Shown piece after piece: positions 34,201-47,080 of a DNA stretch of 64,000 nt (its first letter is position 1; the number at the start of each line of letters is the position of its first letter). The DNA is taken from positions 1,048,182 to 1,112,181 of the forward strand of contig VZSR01002145.1 of NCBI GenBank assembly GCA_013398615.1, in the 5' to 3' direction. A program made the position numbers and the translations under genes. The notes under the pieces are model-generated. The model was not told the origin of the DNA, searched no databases, and saw only the letters and a list, made by a program, of their open reading frames with translations. The stretch comes from Brachypodius melanocephalos (taxonomy: Eukaryota; Chordata; Aves; Passeriformes; Pycnonotidae).

Positions 34201-37200
34201 CTCACACCCTCCAAGCAGGGGTGTGAGACAGTTCTACCTCCCCAAAACAACCCCTGGGGATCCAGGCAGACCCCAGGGACTGGCGCCTGCCTGGGCCCAG
34301 CCGGGGGACAGCTCCTGCAAGGCAGCTACTCTGGGTTTTAAGACACACTTGCTTGTTTGTTTGTCGCCGGGCAACAGAGAGGATGGAAAAAATGTCAATG
34401 TCATATTGTCACCTATGAGTCACCGCTCAGCACGGGTCGAGATGGCCCGGTCCTGCCACCAGCGAGCACGGGGAGACCGGAAAAGGGCCTGAGGCACCCC
34501 AAAAGCAGCTCCCTCCAGCTCTCTCTGCTGTCTGCCCGTGTTTTGACACCTTCCCCATCCCCACAGATGGGGACCCCCGAGCGGCCTGGGCACATCAGTG
34601 GCCTGGGGACATCGGTGGCCCGGGGACAACTTCCCGAGCCCTGGAAGGCGAGGCAGGGATTTGCATTGCTATTTGCATTTCCTAATTGCGCCTGCGGGTT
34701 TCCTGGGGCAGCGGCTGGCTCTGGTTTCCATGGCAGGTTTTGTGCAGACCTGGAGAACCGAGGGAGGCACAAAGAGGCCACAATGGAGCTGCCACTCACC
34801 CGCATCAAAGGCGGCCGGCGGGGCGGGCCGGGGGCACCGCGGACGGGGCAGCGCAGCCCGGCCCCCCCGGCACCGCGGGACCCCCGGGGCAGGGCAGAGG
34901 GTGGCTGGTGGCCGATGCGCTGGGACAGCCGCGCTTCCAGCGGTGGGGACATGCCAGCGGCGAGGCTGCCTGCCGGAGGAGCGGAGTCACAGCCGCTGTC
35001 CCCAGAGGCAGCAGCTGCTCCGCGCCCGTCGGAAGTGGTGCAAGAGCTGGACCCAGATGTTCCTTCTGTTCTCATTTCCTGTTATTTTCAGCCAGCTTTC
35101 CACCCAGCTGGGTAGGTTGCTTTCTCCTTCCAGCTTCCCTCTCCATTCAGGGACCGTCTCCCTCGCTGCTGTGCCCAGCCAGAACAGCCAAAACAGGGGA
35201 AAACCTGGGAAAAGCTGGTCCCCACACCTGCTGCAAGCCCAGTGCCACTGAGCAGAGCTGAGGCTCCAGCCAATGTCCCTCCACCCCCCGGCCATGGTGA
35301 CAGAGATGTTGCCACCACAACAAGAGAGGGACCTATCTCTGCCTCACACACCTGTGAAGGGCTCTGTGCTATTATTTCAAGATTTTTTTTCTTATTTTAT
35401 AGTTATCAATTATCATCACCATCACCTTGTGCTTCTCCAAAGCCTCCCAGCTGTGACCACGAGCACCCCACAGGTGAATCCACCCACAGGGTTAGGGCAG
35501 AGCCCCCTTCCCACACATCCCACTCCAGGATTTTTACCCTCATGGCACAGACCCTGACCGTGAATGACCCTCTGGATCCTCTCCTGGCTATCCCACTCTG
35601 AATGCCAGAATCCACAGCATGCCCTGTTATCTGTGCTGTACAGAGGGTGTTGCTGCAGGCAGATAAGCACCAGCACCCACTGTCGGGGCTTGGGGAACCA
35701 CAGCACCATGGCAAAGCCACTTGGCCACACCACCAACGTGGTCAGGTGTGGGTTTGTTTTGTTAATTTTTTTCTCATTTGAAAGCTCTTCTGTAATAAAA
35801 TGCTGGAAAAGTCCGAACTTTCCCAGGAACTCTGTGGCTGGGAAGAGGATGGGGATCTTTGACAGAAATAATTTTGGCTGTCAGAGACTCTGACACCAGG
35901 AACGGGCTGTGGACAGCCAGGGGTTGCTGCACAAGGCTCTGCCGGCATGAGGCACATCCTCACATTGGGGTGGTTGGATAACACGGTGGGAAAGGCCACA
36001 GGTGCACAGCTACCAGGAGGTGATGGCAGGGTCTCCTCTGCCACGACCACCACCAAAAGCTTCCCACTGCCCCTGGCACCAGCACCAGCCAGTCTCCACT
36101 CCCACAGGGCTCCCCTGGGGTCTCATTGCCCCAGCGCTGCACTCCCGCTGAGCGCTTCCACAGGAAAACCTCGGTGAAAACCACAAAAAGCTTCTCAGCG
36201 GAGCAGATGCCGCTACAGCCTGTGTTCTTGGAGATGGAGGAAGAGGAGGAGGATGTGAGGAAAGCCACAGCTTCCTCAGCCGCGGGGCAGCCCCGCCAGC
36301 AAAGCCCCAGCGGCAGCCTCAGGGGTCAGCTCAGGATGGAGGTTCTCCCGTGGAAATCCCTATGGCTCCAGCCCCCGTGTTTGTTGTCAGTGGCAGCAGC
36401 AGGAGGAGGTGTGAGGAGGAGGTGCGACTCTACTGCTTTTTAAGAAAATAATGAAAAAAGAGCTTTTCCAACCCGCCTGAGAGACAGACGGTGCAGGAGA
36501 GCACTGCTTTGAGAGGTGACTTGCACTCGACTCCCCCATCGCTGCCTGCCCACAACCACTGGCAGCAATTTCAGCGCTGGACAGGAGCCCCAGGTGAGGA
36601 TCAGCCTGGCAGAATGATGCCCTCCCATCCTTATGGAGGATGAAAAAAGTGCCTGAGCTGGGCAACCGATCGGGGGCTCACGAATGACCCTGGTCACCCA
36701 GGAGCTGACCACCACTGCTGTGGCACACCAGGGCCCCGCAATCCTGCACCAAGCCATGACCCACCGGGCAGGGATGGCGGGGTGTGAGGTGTGCTGCTCC
36801 ATGAACGCGGTGCGGGGCACAGGGACGATGTCCGGCAGGAGGAAGGCACCAAATCCAAAGCCCCAGCGAACGGAGGGGTCACGCTCGGGAACCGGCGATG
36901 CTGCGGGGCTGAACGGGACGCGGGTCCTGCCCCACGGCCGAGCCCGCCGGTCCGCGCACGGCTCCATGTGGGGATGGCACCCTCGGCCCCACACCGGGCC
37001 CGTGGCTCGGCCGCCCCCACCGCCCGGCGGGCTCCTCTCACGGGATCCTCCCGAGCCCGGCGGGCCCCGCGCAGGCCCGCGGCGGAGCCCCGCAGCCCCC
37101 AGCGGCCCCCACTGCTCGGCTCCGGCCCGGCTCCGGAGGGGCGGCCGCAACAGGCGCGGCCCCGGCCCCGCCGCTCCGCCCGGGTCCCGGTAGAGGCCGA

Positions 37201-37279
37201 GCCGGCGGCGGCCCCGCTCCCCCTCAGCCCCGGCGGGGCCCGCGCGGCTCCGGGCCCGACCCGCGCAGGCCGAGCGGCA

Positions 37280-37378
37280 CCGCCCGCCCCAGCCCGGCCC
37301 CAGCCCGGCTCAGCCCGGCCCCAGCCCGGCCCCAGCCCCGCTCAGCCCGGCCCGGCTCAGCCCGGCCCGGCCCGGCGC
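37280..37378. repeat. Decamer-like repeat (CAGCCCGGCC)n in the CpG island
   Basis: Imperfect tandem copies of CAGCCCGGCC and shortened forms, about nine units, next to the CUEDC1 exon 1 donor. Confidence 0.75.
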
Positions 37379-37409
37379 ACAAAGAGCCCCGGCCCGCCCC
37401 CCCCCTTAC

Positions 37410-37560
37410 CGGCGGTCGGCGCCGCGCTGCGGGGGCGGCGGCGGGCGGCTCCAGTCACGCCGGGAACCATGGAAAGGAGCCGGGACGGGAGACGTACGTG
37501 GCGGGCGGGCGGGGGCGGCCGTGCCCGGCAGCGGGGGGCGGCGCGGCGGGGCCGGGGCCG
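37410..37560 (-). other. CUEDC1: CUEDC1 non-coding exon 1 (5' boundary approximate)
   Basis: A strong minus-strand donor, GCCG|GTAAGG, at 37410/37409 sits inside a dense CpG island. The coding exon at 24.8 kb begins with a splice acceptor, so an upstream 5'UTR exon is required, and this is the best placed candidate. The transcription start is not visible; the upper limit given is a guess. Confidence 0.55.
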
Positions 37561-37885
37561 GGGCCGGGCTGGGGGGGCGCGGGGAGCGGGGCCGCGCCGA
37601 GCGGCGGCGGGGGCGGGGGGCGTGCGGGGCCCTCGGCACTGCTGTGTCCGCCCGGGCCGGAGCCCCCCGTGCGGCGTGCCGAGCTCGATTCGGCCCTGCC
37701 GGGGGCATCGCGGGGCGGCACCGCCCGGGCCCCTCCGCTCCCCGAGGTGAGACAGCCCTGACGGGGTCCTGGGGATTTCGGGGTCCTCCCGTTGTCCCCG
37801 GGCTTCCCGAGCGCCTCCAGCCATGGGGTCGACACCTCCGGCCCTGAGTGGCCTGGGGGAGTGTGTGGAGGGAGCAGCATCCCGA

Positions 37886-37921
37886 GGATGGATGGATGGA
37901 TGGATGGATGGATGGATGGAT
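37886..37921. repeat. (ATGG)9 microsatellite
   Basis: Nine perfect GGAT/ATGG tetramers just outside the CUEDC1 CpG island. Confidence 0.95.
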
Positions 37922-37929
37922 GAACGGAC

Positions 37930-40900
37930 AGATCACAGATTTCCAGGCTGGCTCTCAGCCTCTTCCACACCTTTGGAGTGTCCCAGGCTCCTGGAGCCTG
38001 AACCTCTATTCTCGTGGTAAGGGAGGAGAGACAGCACTGCTGCCCCACAGCTGAACATCCCAGATGGGTTATAACCGAGTATCACTTGGAGCAGACAGAA
38101 AACAGCCGTCCCGGTATCGCGTGTTCTGGCTGACAGCTCAGCACGGGAAGCGATCTCCTCTTACAAATTACAGGAGCCCATTTACACAGGGCAAACACTT
38201 CCCGTTCCACAGAGACTAGGGCGAGACTGCCAACGGCAGCAGCTCAGAGCCTCCACTTCCCTCATGGCTCTCCAAACCTTCCAGACATGCTGTGGGAAGA
38301 ACTCCACACCTCCCTGCCGCAGCCAGAGACTGCTCGGGTGCACAGCTGTGGGTGCTGGAGCCCGAGCACATGTGTGGGATGGTCCAGGGCTCTCACAGGA
38401 CAGCTCTTCATGCTCAGGTTTGTCCCAGTCCATCGTTTCATCTGTGTCTGGGAGCTGAGCAGTCCTGGGTAAAGATGTGGAAGGCTCTGACAGGGAACAG
38501 AGTGAGAGTGGAAATACTGGAGGCAAATCTTCGGTTTTCAGCGCCTACCCAACATGTGCCTCATCATTCTCTTCCCCAAGATAGCGCAGATCAGACTCTT
38601 CCGAGGCAGAGCGCCTTGCTGTGAGCTTTGGTGGCTGCAATCTCCTCCCAATCCAGGCTTGTTTCAGGGAAATCAGGCAATTTTATATCCCTTTGATATG
38701 AGTCTTAGCTGCTAATGATGCTAGGAAGTAAAAAAGAAATGGGCATAGAAATACACAACTGAAAAGAATTAAAATAGTGAATTTAATTCAGCCAATTCCA
38801 GCAAAATTGGTAATTCCCTGAAAAACAAACCTTGCACAGAAAACACAAAACAGAAATAGTTTCATCTTGACAGCTGGTGAGAACAACTGGGTGAAAAGGT
38901 GAATGGAATATTTCTAACTTCTCTGGAAAACAAAAGGTTTCACACATCCTGAAAATGCCCCATTTTTTACTAAATGGGTCGGTTTGGGAGGCAGTGATTG
39001 TAAATGCTCTGCAAGGGAAGCACGAGTCTGTGCTTTGACACAACCAGTGACTGCAGATGCCAAATGTCTGGCTTTCAGAAAACACTGATGTTTCCCTAAA
39101 GGAAAACATGGGATTTCTAAAAATCATAGAAACATGGAACGGTTTGGGCTATAAAGGAAACTCAAAGCCCACCAAGAGCAGGGACACATTCCACTAGACT
39201 AGCCCAGAAACCTGAAGAACAACAACAAAAATCTATTGTTTTTAAGCATCATGAGCCTGGCTTGCCCAGTGGTTGTGATTTGGGCTTCAGGGTGAAGCAG
39301 AGTCCGATGAGAGGACGCGAGGCTGTGGCTGTCGCCAGGCGTGTGCAGAGAGCTGGCTGGGCAGCCTGGCTCAGCTCCTCCAGCACTGAAATACTCTGTC
39401 CAAAGCAATACCAAAAAAGGTTTGTTTCTAGGTCAGGACCTCAGCACTCAATTTTAACCAGGGGCTGACAGTCCAATCTGAACACAGCTGTAAAATGGAT
39501 TCACGGGAGAAGCTTTGGCATTCCTTTTGTAATTAGAAAACAGCCACTGAGCCGTGTGCCTTTAAAGGTGAAAGCTATTTTTGACATAAAAATTAGCACG
39601 TAGTTCCTCTATCATCCCTCGGCTGCTGCTGCGCTGGGAGCTGTGAGTGAACAATCCAAAGATAAACAAGAACTTATAAACATGCTGAATTATACAAGTA
39701 GGTAAAAGGGGGATCAGGTTTGTTTTATTCTCTGACAATTAGGAGACAAAGACATTTATTTTTACTTTTTTTCTCCTAAAAAGCACTGGTTAAAAGGTCC
39801 ACTGAAGCACTGAAACCCCAATGGCATTTAAAAACTTGAAGTGCTTTTAATAGCTGCCTTTTGAAAATGCTGTTAAATCTATTTTTGAGATGGATAAACT
39901 AAGCTACCAGTGAAGCAGGGCAGGAGTTTTTGGAAGGGCCCAGCAGTGAGAAACTGTCGTTCATTTCGCAACAACTCAGCTCCTGTACAGGGACCCTGAG
40001 ATAAAAACTATCACGGTGCTCCATGCTTTAAAACAGTGAGCATCCTTTAAATTCCAATTTTCTTTCTTTGGTGGGAATCTAACCCCAACAGCCTTGAAAA
40101 TGGACCCCAGGCAGTTCTCAGGATACGGCTCAGAGTGGCTGTTTCTAAAATAAAAGTGAAGCAAGAGCGAGCAGAACTTGGAGGCTTATCAGCACCCAGA
40201 ATGCCCCGGCTAATCCTCGACAGCCTCGGCCCCTTTATGTAACCTGGGATTGCTGCAGCTCAACAGCTTACTGGGGTCTGGGTGGTTTTCTTTAAACCTC
40301 TCATGGACAAATGCAAACACATTAAATACTACTTTCTTCTGCCTCTCTAAGGAAAAAAATGTTGTAAGAGGGAAAATAAGTGTTTTATTTGTATCAAGGG
40401 CTAATAGAATTAAACTCGTATGCTGAGACTAAAACGTGTTTCTCTCTGATCCACCATGACTGAACAGAATCTTCCCAATTTACAATACTCAGATGTAACT
40501 CTTCAAAAAAAGGTTGAATCCCAAATTTCTCTTCACCCCAAACACTCTCTGGAAGCGTTGGGGTGTTCCAAAGAGAAACCCAGCCCCTTCACACGCTGTT
40601 CACCATTTCTGGCAGCGTGGCTGGCTGTGCTGCAATACTTACGTCCTGTGGCCGCTTCCCCGCGCCTCTCCTTGCCCAGAGGACGCCTCTCCGTGCCCTC
40701 CATCTGACTGCTCTGACTTTCCACGGCACACATCCTTCCAAGGCAAAATTCAACTCTCAAACTCTCGGCCGGTGCTAAGCCATTCACCTCACGCTGAATG
40801 CTTACGGAAACTTCAGAAGGGAAAAAATAAACCCCCTATTGAACTCCTTGCAATCGGAGACCTGAATGGGCTCGATATAAACCCCACTCGAACCAGCGGC

Positions 40901-41480
40901 AGCAATAGGCTTCCCTGGATGTTGGATTCGATCCAGCTTAAAAGTTTCCATGAAATAAACTAGGCTAAGCACATCAGCTGCATAGAAACTAACTCGGTGT
41001 AACAGGAGCATCTGTTCTTCACATCCACCATTTTCTCAGAGCCTCAGCTCGGCGGTGCTGCGGCGGCACGAGGTGCCAGCGGGTCCCCGGCCGCGCCGGC
41101 ACGGGCACAGACATGGATTAGCAGGGAGCATGCACATCGTATAAACTACTGGACCAGGTAGCTTTTGTTTGTCAGAAAAACAGCTTAATGTATTTGCAAG
41201 GATGGCATTACAGAGCGAAGTCAATGTCCGCACTGAGACAGCGGAGGAGCACACCTCGGACCCATTAATACACGGTACAAAGCAAATGTTTACCCAAGTA
41301 CAAATGAAACAGGTCGACAATTAGCTAATGCAGCTTTGTGGACATAAACCAGGTACAGTCGAGCAGAACCAACATAAAATAAAAAGGAAACAGCCCTTTT
41401 CCTATGCCACACTAAGAGCACCGTGGTTAGTGGTTTGGGAAGCCTCTGTCACGGTGAAAAATTTCCTTGCCGGTATTTAA
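37930..41480. other. Intergenic region between CUEDC1 and VEZF1
   Basis: Mostly AT-rich unique sequence. It contains one CR1 tail (39124-39205) and a small GC-rich patch at 41040-41105. No frame has recognisable homology or splice structure. Confidence 0.5.
39124..39205 (-). mobile_element. CR1 LINE 3' tail, truncated
   Basis: ATAGAAACATGGAACGGTTT with GGGACACATTCCACTAGACT is a diverged CR1 end with an internal deletion. Confidence 0.8.
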
Positions 41481-42000
41481 TGTGTTTATTCTACTGCTAC
41501 ACTGCTGGGATAAAAATAACAGCTGGCTGTACACGGGACCCACTGTCAATACTGCAGTAATTGACAACATACAATTAAGTCTCACACCTGTTTATTGTAA
41601 GTAATTCATAGATAACCACTTCTAGTACACATTTTCATATTGGCTTTTAATGCTTTTGTTTTCTGTTTTTGTCTTTTTTTTAAGCTCAGGAATACCCAAA
41701 TTTCATCTAAGGGTCATCACTGTGGTTACCCAGACCCAGAAGGCTGTACCTACTTTGGGAAACTGGTGCAAGGTGGTGTCGTGGCCAGGGATGACAGAGA
41801 TGGCTGGGGAACTACAGGTCCCAACATGCAGGACGGTGTGGAGGTGGCAGCGGGGCCGGGGCAGCGGGGTTGGGGACATGCGCTGGCGGGCTGGCTGTGC
41901 ACGCCGGGCTCTACACAGGGCCAAAACAAAGACCTCTACACACCTGGAGTAAGAACAGTGGTAACAAAGTCATAGCTACATATTCTTCTCTACATTTTTG

Positions 42001-44032
42001 TTTATTGAGACAAACTAATTAAAAGGCACAAACATAGGGCATATGTTTACATGGACATTATAACAAACATATACATTAAAAGTGTAGGAATGTGTTTCCT
42101 TTCTGCTAAACAGAAAGTTCCTAAGCTTTTATATATACAAAAGTTGTACAATTTGATGTCCTAAAGTACAAAAGATCATTTATAAAATTATTTTACACTA
42201 AGCTCTATTATTTTTTTTTTTGTTTTTGTTTTACTACGTAGTCCAAGCCCCTAGAACAGTTTCACGTAAGGATACAGATACCTGTCACCTGAGCCAGCAG
42301 CCTGGCAATCACTGCTCGCACGGACACGGCCGGGGAGGAACGGAAGCAGTCCAGTGTGACTGGTCAGTCCTGCTAGCACTCTGTGAAAATGCACATGCTA
42401 ATCTCCAGAGCTCTCAAATTCATTAAGATAAAAACATCTCAACTGTAATTTCTTTTTAAATTTTTTTTCCTCTTTTTTTTTTATTAAATGTAGAGGTTGG
42501 GTTTAGGGTGGTTTGTTTCTTTTTCTTAAACAAAGTTTTAAAAATGTGAATATGTGACATGATAGTCTAAAAAGTATATCTGTTTCCCTAGACTTTGCTT
42601 TCTACTTTATGTACAGATAAACAGGTTAAGAAAAAAAAGCACATGTAGCTTAAACATGTGTGACCATTTATGAGCAGTTCTGGGCTGGACAGCTCAGCAT
42701 CCCAGAACTCCCACAAATTGATAGAAATGTGTTAACACAATAGAAGAATAACGTAAAAATGATGATGTTTGCAAATATTTACAAAGTTGAACAGATTTGC
42801 ACAACACTTGATTAAGAAATAGGGGAGAAATTAAAAGACGCTCTCTGCTTGTCCTGGAGGGGCATCCTACCTAGTTAGTGGTTAGAATAAAAACTGTATA
42901 CAATTTAATATAAGACAAAACTTCTAGTGAACAACTAACACGTCTGTCCCCTGCTGAAACACCAGCAGGCTCTGATTGGGAAGCAGAGGGCATAAAAATC
43001 ACACCCAGGGCCTCCAGAATCTTCCAGCTTAAAGCAATTTTCCTTAAGTTTCCAAGCACTCCTTTTGCTCCTAGATAAGAGTCCCATGGGGGTCTGACTG
43101 TTCAGAGACCATGTTTACATACATTTCGACTCCTCTTCTGTCAGCCATGGCTGTTTCTCACCAAACAATAACAGTTTTTTTTAAAAAAATGTTGACTACA
43201 ATGCTCTATTCCCTTAGGGTAATATGTTGGGTAATATTTACATCTCCAAATATCAGGTCACAATCCCTATTATATGTTGAAGTTAGAATGATAAGTTATC
43301 ATATGCTTTGCATATCAGAGCTGGTATCACCTTTCCCATAGGGAATGCTGCCTGAAATTACCATATTCCCAAAGGTAAAATGCATATTTTCTCCAAAAAT
43401 GCATTTTTTTTTAAATGACAACATTGTAATGCATTTACTCATTAAAAAAAAAATAATAAAAAAAAAACGAAACATCAACACAGACAAAGGTTCTACACTA
43501 GCTCAGAAACAATGGACTTGCCTGGCAGGTTAAAATGAGCCGTCCACCCTGTCACAGATACAGAAGGGTTTTCGCTAGTGTTTAGATAAAAATAATTTTC
43601 TAAGTTATAATTTGAGGGGATAAAACATTAAAGTGTTTTTTTAATTACCTTTTTTTTGTTTTTTTTTTTTCCTTTTTTAAAATTTAAACTCTGGCAAATA
43701 AGTATCTGCTCTAATTCAGCATCAGTCAGCTACAAGGTAAAACTTACTTTAAATGAAGTGCTCCAGTGAAACTCAAGCCTGAACCATGTGAGCCAAATCA
43801 AGGGGAAGATGCTACTGTGGTCTCTGATGATGTTGCCCCAGTGTCTTAGTCTGAATTTATTATTAACTAAAACAAAACAAAAAAACCCAACAGAACAAAA
43901 CAAAACAAAACCAAAACAAAACCAAAACAAATAAAATTTTAAAAAAAACAAAACCAACCAAACAAAACCCAAAAAAGAACTGCTGGTAAGGATTCCATTT
44001 TAATCCTTTTTTTAATACTGTTTAGAACTTGT
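42001..44032 (-). other. VEZF1: VEZF1 probable 3'UTR with candidate poly(A) signals
   Basis: AT-rich sequence directly after the stop. Minus-strand AATAAA occurs at 42006-42001, and further on at 41596-41591 and 41490-41485. Any could be used, giving a 3'UTR of 2.0-2.6 kb, in line with the long 3'UTR of the mammalian gene. Confidence 0.5.
43862..43966. repeat. A-rich (AAAAC)n low-complexity sequence
   Basis: Repeated AAAAC units in the VEZF1 3'UTR, TTTTG on the transcript strand. Confidence 0.8.
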
Positions 44033-44460
44033 TTACCAGGGCGGAGAGGTGGGCAAGGCCTGGGGCAGGAAAGGCATGCTCTCCACTGGTCTCATGGCTA
44101 TGTTGAGGGGACCAGCCAGCGTCATGGGGGTGGGCAGGTTCATGGGGGACGTGATGGTGACGGGGTGCGCTATGTTCACTGGAGCGGTTACCGGGGTGGG
44201 CAGGTTCACCGGGGTGGTGAGCGTTAATGGAGAGGTCATGGACAGAGGACTGGTTATAGTTACAGGATGCCCTAAGTTCATCGGACTGGATATATTAACT
44301 GCACTTGATACATTTACTGGACTTCTCATGCTCATTGCAGCTGCCACTGTGACTGGGTTTGTGATAGTCCCAGAAGCCACAGAGGACGTTATATTGAATG
44401 GAGTAGTAAGAGTCACAGGCGTAGTAGCAGCAGTGGAGGTTTGGCACAAGTTAGCAGCTT
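44033..44460 (-). CDS. VEZF1: VEZF1 exon 6 (C-terminal proline/threonine repeat region, stop)
   Basis: Acceptor CATTTTTAG precedes 44460; TAA is at 44035-44033. It encodes AANLCQTSTAATTPVTLTTP and a long run of imperfect 7-10 residue repeats of the type PVTITSP, PMNLPTP, PVNIAHP, ending PTSPPW. This is a likely transactivation-type region; that role is inference. Confidence 0.94.
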
Positions 44461-47005
44461 CTAAAAATGAGACATAAAAAAGACAAAAAGTTTTTAACAC
44501 ATAAAAAAACCATGGACAAGATTTAAACAGAACAAAACAAAACAAAGAACCCAAAAACCAAACAAGAACAGGTACAAATTCTGGAATCATTTTCTTTAGG
44601 TATTATTAGTAAGTTAAAACTGTTAACATTCTATAGCCTACAGGAAATACAAACTCTCATGCAGGTCATTTCAAGTGAGTATTTTTTTTTTCCTAAGAAG
44701 TCAAGTGAGGTTGTCTTAGCAAAAGGGTTTCCATGTTCATAAAAACAGTATTGTACAATCAAAAAAATCCTCCCAAGAGGAACAGTAGAAATAGAGGAGA
44801 GAGTGTACATACCGAATGGTACGTACTCTATAGCCTTCTCAAAGGTGAACTGACATTCTGTGAAGGTTTTAAAAAGTCATTATTAGGGACTGATAAGCAA
44901 AACTCATTTCAATATCTACCTGCTTATTTCAGTCTTAATTATTGCTACTAAATTGCTCCACTGCTCTACTTCAAGGCTACCCCAGCAGCACATCCCTCAA
45001 CCCCCATCAGCTACTCAGCTTTCCCATGAGCTACAGCTCCACACCATGTTGGTTTGGGGGGTTATGGGGGGGTTTGAGCAGGCAGGACTGAAGGACAGAG
45101 CAAGGGAGACGCAGGAGGCCGGGGCTGGGGAGCGGGGCCGGCCGGGGGGACGCGGGGGGGACGGGAATCACTGCACATCCATCAGCACCACCTGCCGGCT
45201 ACCCACACCGGGAGCCTCCGGAACAGGGAACAGGGAAGGGCTGGCTGCTACAGAAACCAGGGGAAATACACTCTGCATCAACGTTACTAAGCCGTGTCTG
45301 ACTCCACATTTGCCGGGCAGGACCCCAAGCTCAGTTACACCCACGTTGCAAAGAGTCCACTTTGCCTCTGGGGCAATACAAATGTAACTTTGAAAGCAAC
45401 ATTAGCCCCATTCAAGGGTTACTGTTGGTTCTTCAAAGTCCATAGCTAGGAGGGGGGTGGAGAGGAAGGGAAAGAGTGAAAAAAATAAAATAAAAATTGT
45501 GAAAATAAATTGTACTAGACTAAAAAAAAAACCAAAAAACCAAAAACAAAACAAACAAAAAAAAAAAACCAAAAACCCATCTAGTGTTGTAAAGCCACCA
45601 CAAGTGGAACTAGCACAGGAGAACCAGCATGGAAAGAGCAGCTCAGGCATTGGCACTGACTGGTCTAACCTTCAACCACAGTCACACCCACAGACACATC
45701 CCACCCATACCCCATCCTCAGCTACCTTAAGCTAAAAGCACGATTGTCACATCACTGCTACCCACCCACCTCCCTCAGCCCCCATCCTGCCCCAAACCAC
45801 TGTTCTGTTAAAGCATATTCAACATTCTCAATAAGAAAGGAAAAGGGAAACAAGACATAGGAAAGAACAAGCAGAAAAGAATTCTCAGTGATTTTCTAAA
45901 TCCAACATCATTTGCTTTATCTATTTAGTGGCCTGATGATGTGTAATGTTTCTGTTATCACTACATTTTAACATGAATAAGCTGTTTCTGTACTGTCTGA
46001 TCATAAGATTCAATTACTGGCATAACAAGGTGAAAGGAAGCAAGCAGCCTAAAACACAAACAAGAACCTAGAAAACTGAAACAGACTGAAGAACTGAAAG
46101 GAAGGTTGAGAGAAAAGGAAAAAATAAGGTGAGTCAAAAACATTCCTAAAAACAGCCAGTGAAATACAGTAAGCAGTAGTTATTAAGAACTTCTAAAACA
46201 TGTAATCCATGAAGTCACATGATGCACATTAATAATCAAACTGTTGTGAAACAAACAAGCAGCAGTAATGGGAGAATTTAAACTACTGTATCCTAAACCC
46301 ACTAATCTGAAGCAGTCTGTTCTCTACAAACTGACACAATGACCAACAACAGCAATTCCACTCCAATTACAGCAGCACAGGCAGAGGTAAGCTGTGAGCC
46401 AGCACTGATAAGAAACAGGATCACTGATTACCTCATTTTATAATGAAAAAAAAGGAACAGAGAGGTGTAGAAAACTTCATGCAAAGACAGTTACACAGTG
46501 ATAGAGCAGATGGAATAAATTGGGAGAGACAGGATGAAGAGGACACAGCAAGTACACACGTGCATGCTGATGCTGATGCAAGGACAGAGGGGGGGTGTGT
46601 GTGCACACAAGTGAACAGGGTAAATAAACACCAACACAGCTAAAAGCCACATGCAAGTCAAAGCCCACACTCCTGCCTTGGAGCAGACAAGCTTCCCTCT
46701 GTAACTGATGGCTCCAAGAACACAGGCAAGCACAGACACCAAGGGAGCAAGTCATGAGCAGGTCATTTAACACAGCCTCATCTGGGGCCTGTTTCCTCCT
46801 GTTCTCTCTTAGCTATGATTTCTAAGAATGAAACTCACGTAAGACATCCTTTCTGACACCTTAAACTCCCTGGATGACTGTGAACTGCACGATCTCACCA
46901 ACCCAACCACGTCAATATTGGTTTGTTTTACCTTTCTTCCTGGCTTTGACGGCCTCTTCCCACAATCTCAGGGTCTCTACCTGCTTTCCAGGCCAACTTG
47001 TTACG

Positions 47006-47043
<38 letters not shown>

Positions 47044-47047
47044 TTGC

Positions 47048-47080
<33 letters not shown>

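Larger units (their letters stand above)
24822..37409 (-). other. CUEDC1: CUEDC1 intron 1 (12.6 kb)
   Basis: Bounded by donor CCG|GTAAGG at 37410/37409 and acceptor CCTCCACAG at 24822. It contains a pentamer/telomere-like array (30.54-31.31 kb), a gap, a GC-rich patch with a strong donor at 34.8 kb and AT-rich blocks that may be conserved elements. No internal coding exon is recognised. Confidence 0.65.
36790..37770. promoter_or_regulatory. CUEDC1: CpG island, probable CUEDC1 promoter
   Basis: About 1 kb of very GC- and CpG-rich sequence with GGGCGG-type boxes on both strands. It holds the CUEDC1 exon 1 donor on the minus strand, and an ATG at 37469 in good context with a GTACGT donor 24 bases on, on the plus strand, so it may act in both directions. 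Confidence 0.7.

Noticed and set aside
36791..37750. 319-residue plus-strand open frame, Arg/Pro/Gly-rich
   Set aside because: Long stop-free frames are expected in a CpG island; composition is repetitive and there is no recognisable domain.
44049..44477. 142-residue plus-strand frame with regular VTG repeats
   Set aside because: Antisense shadow of VEZF1 exon 6; the repeats mirror the sense protein.
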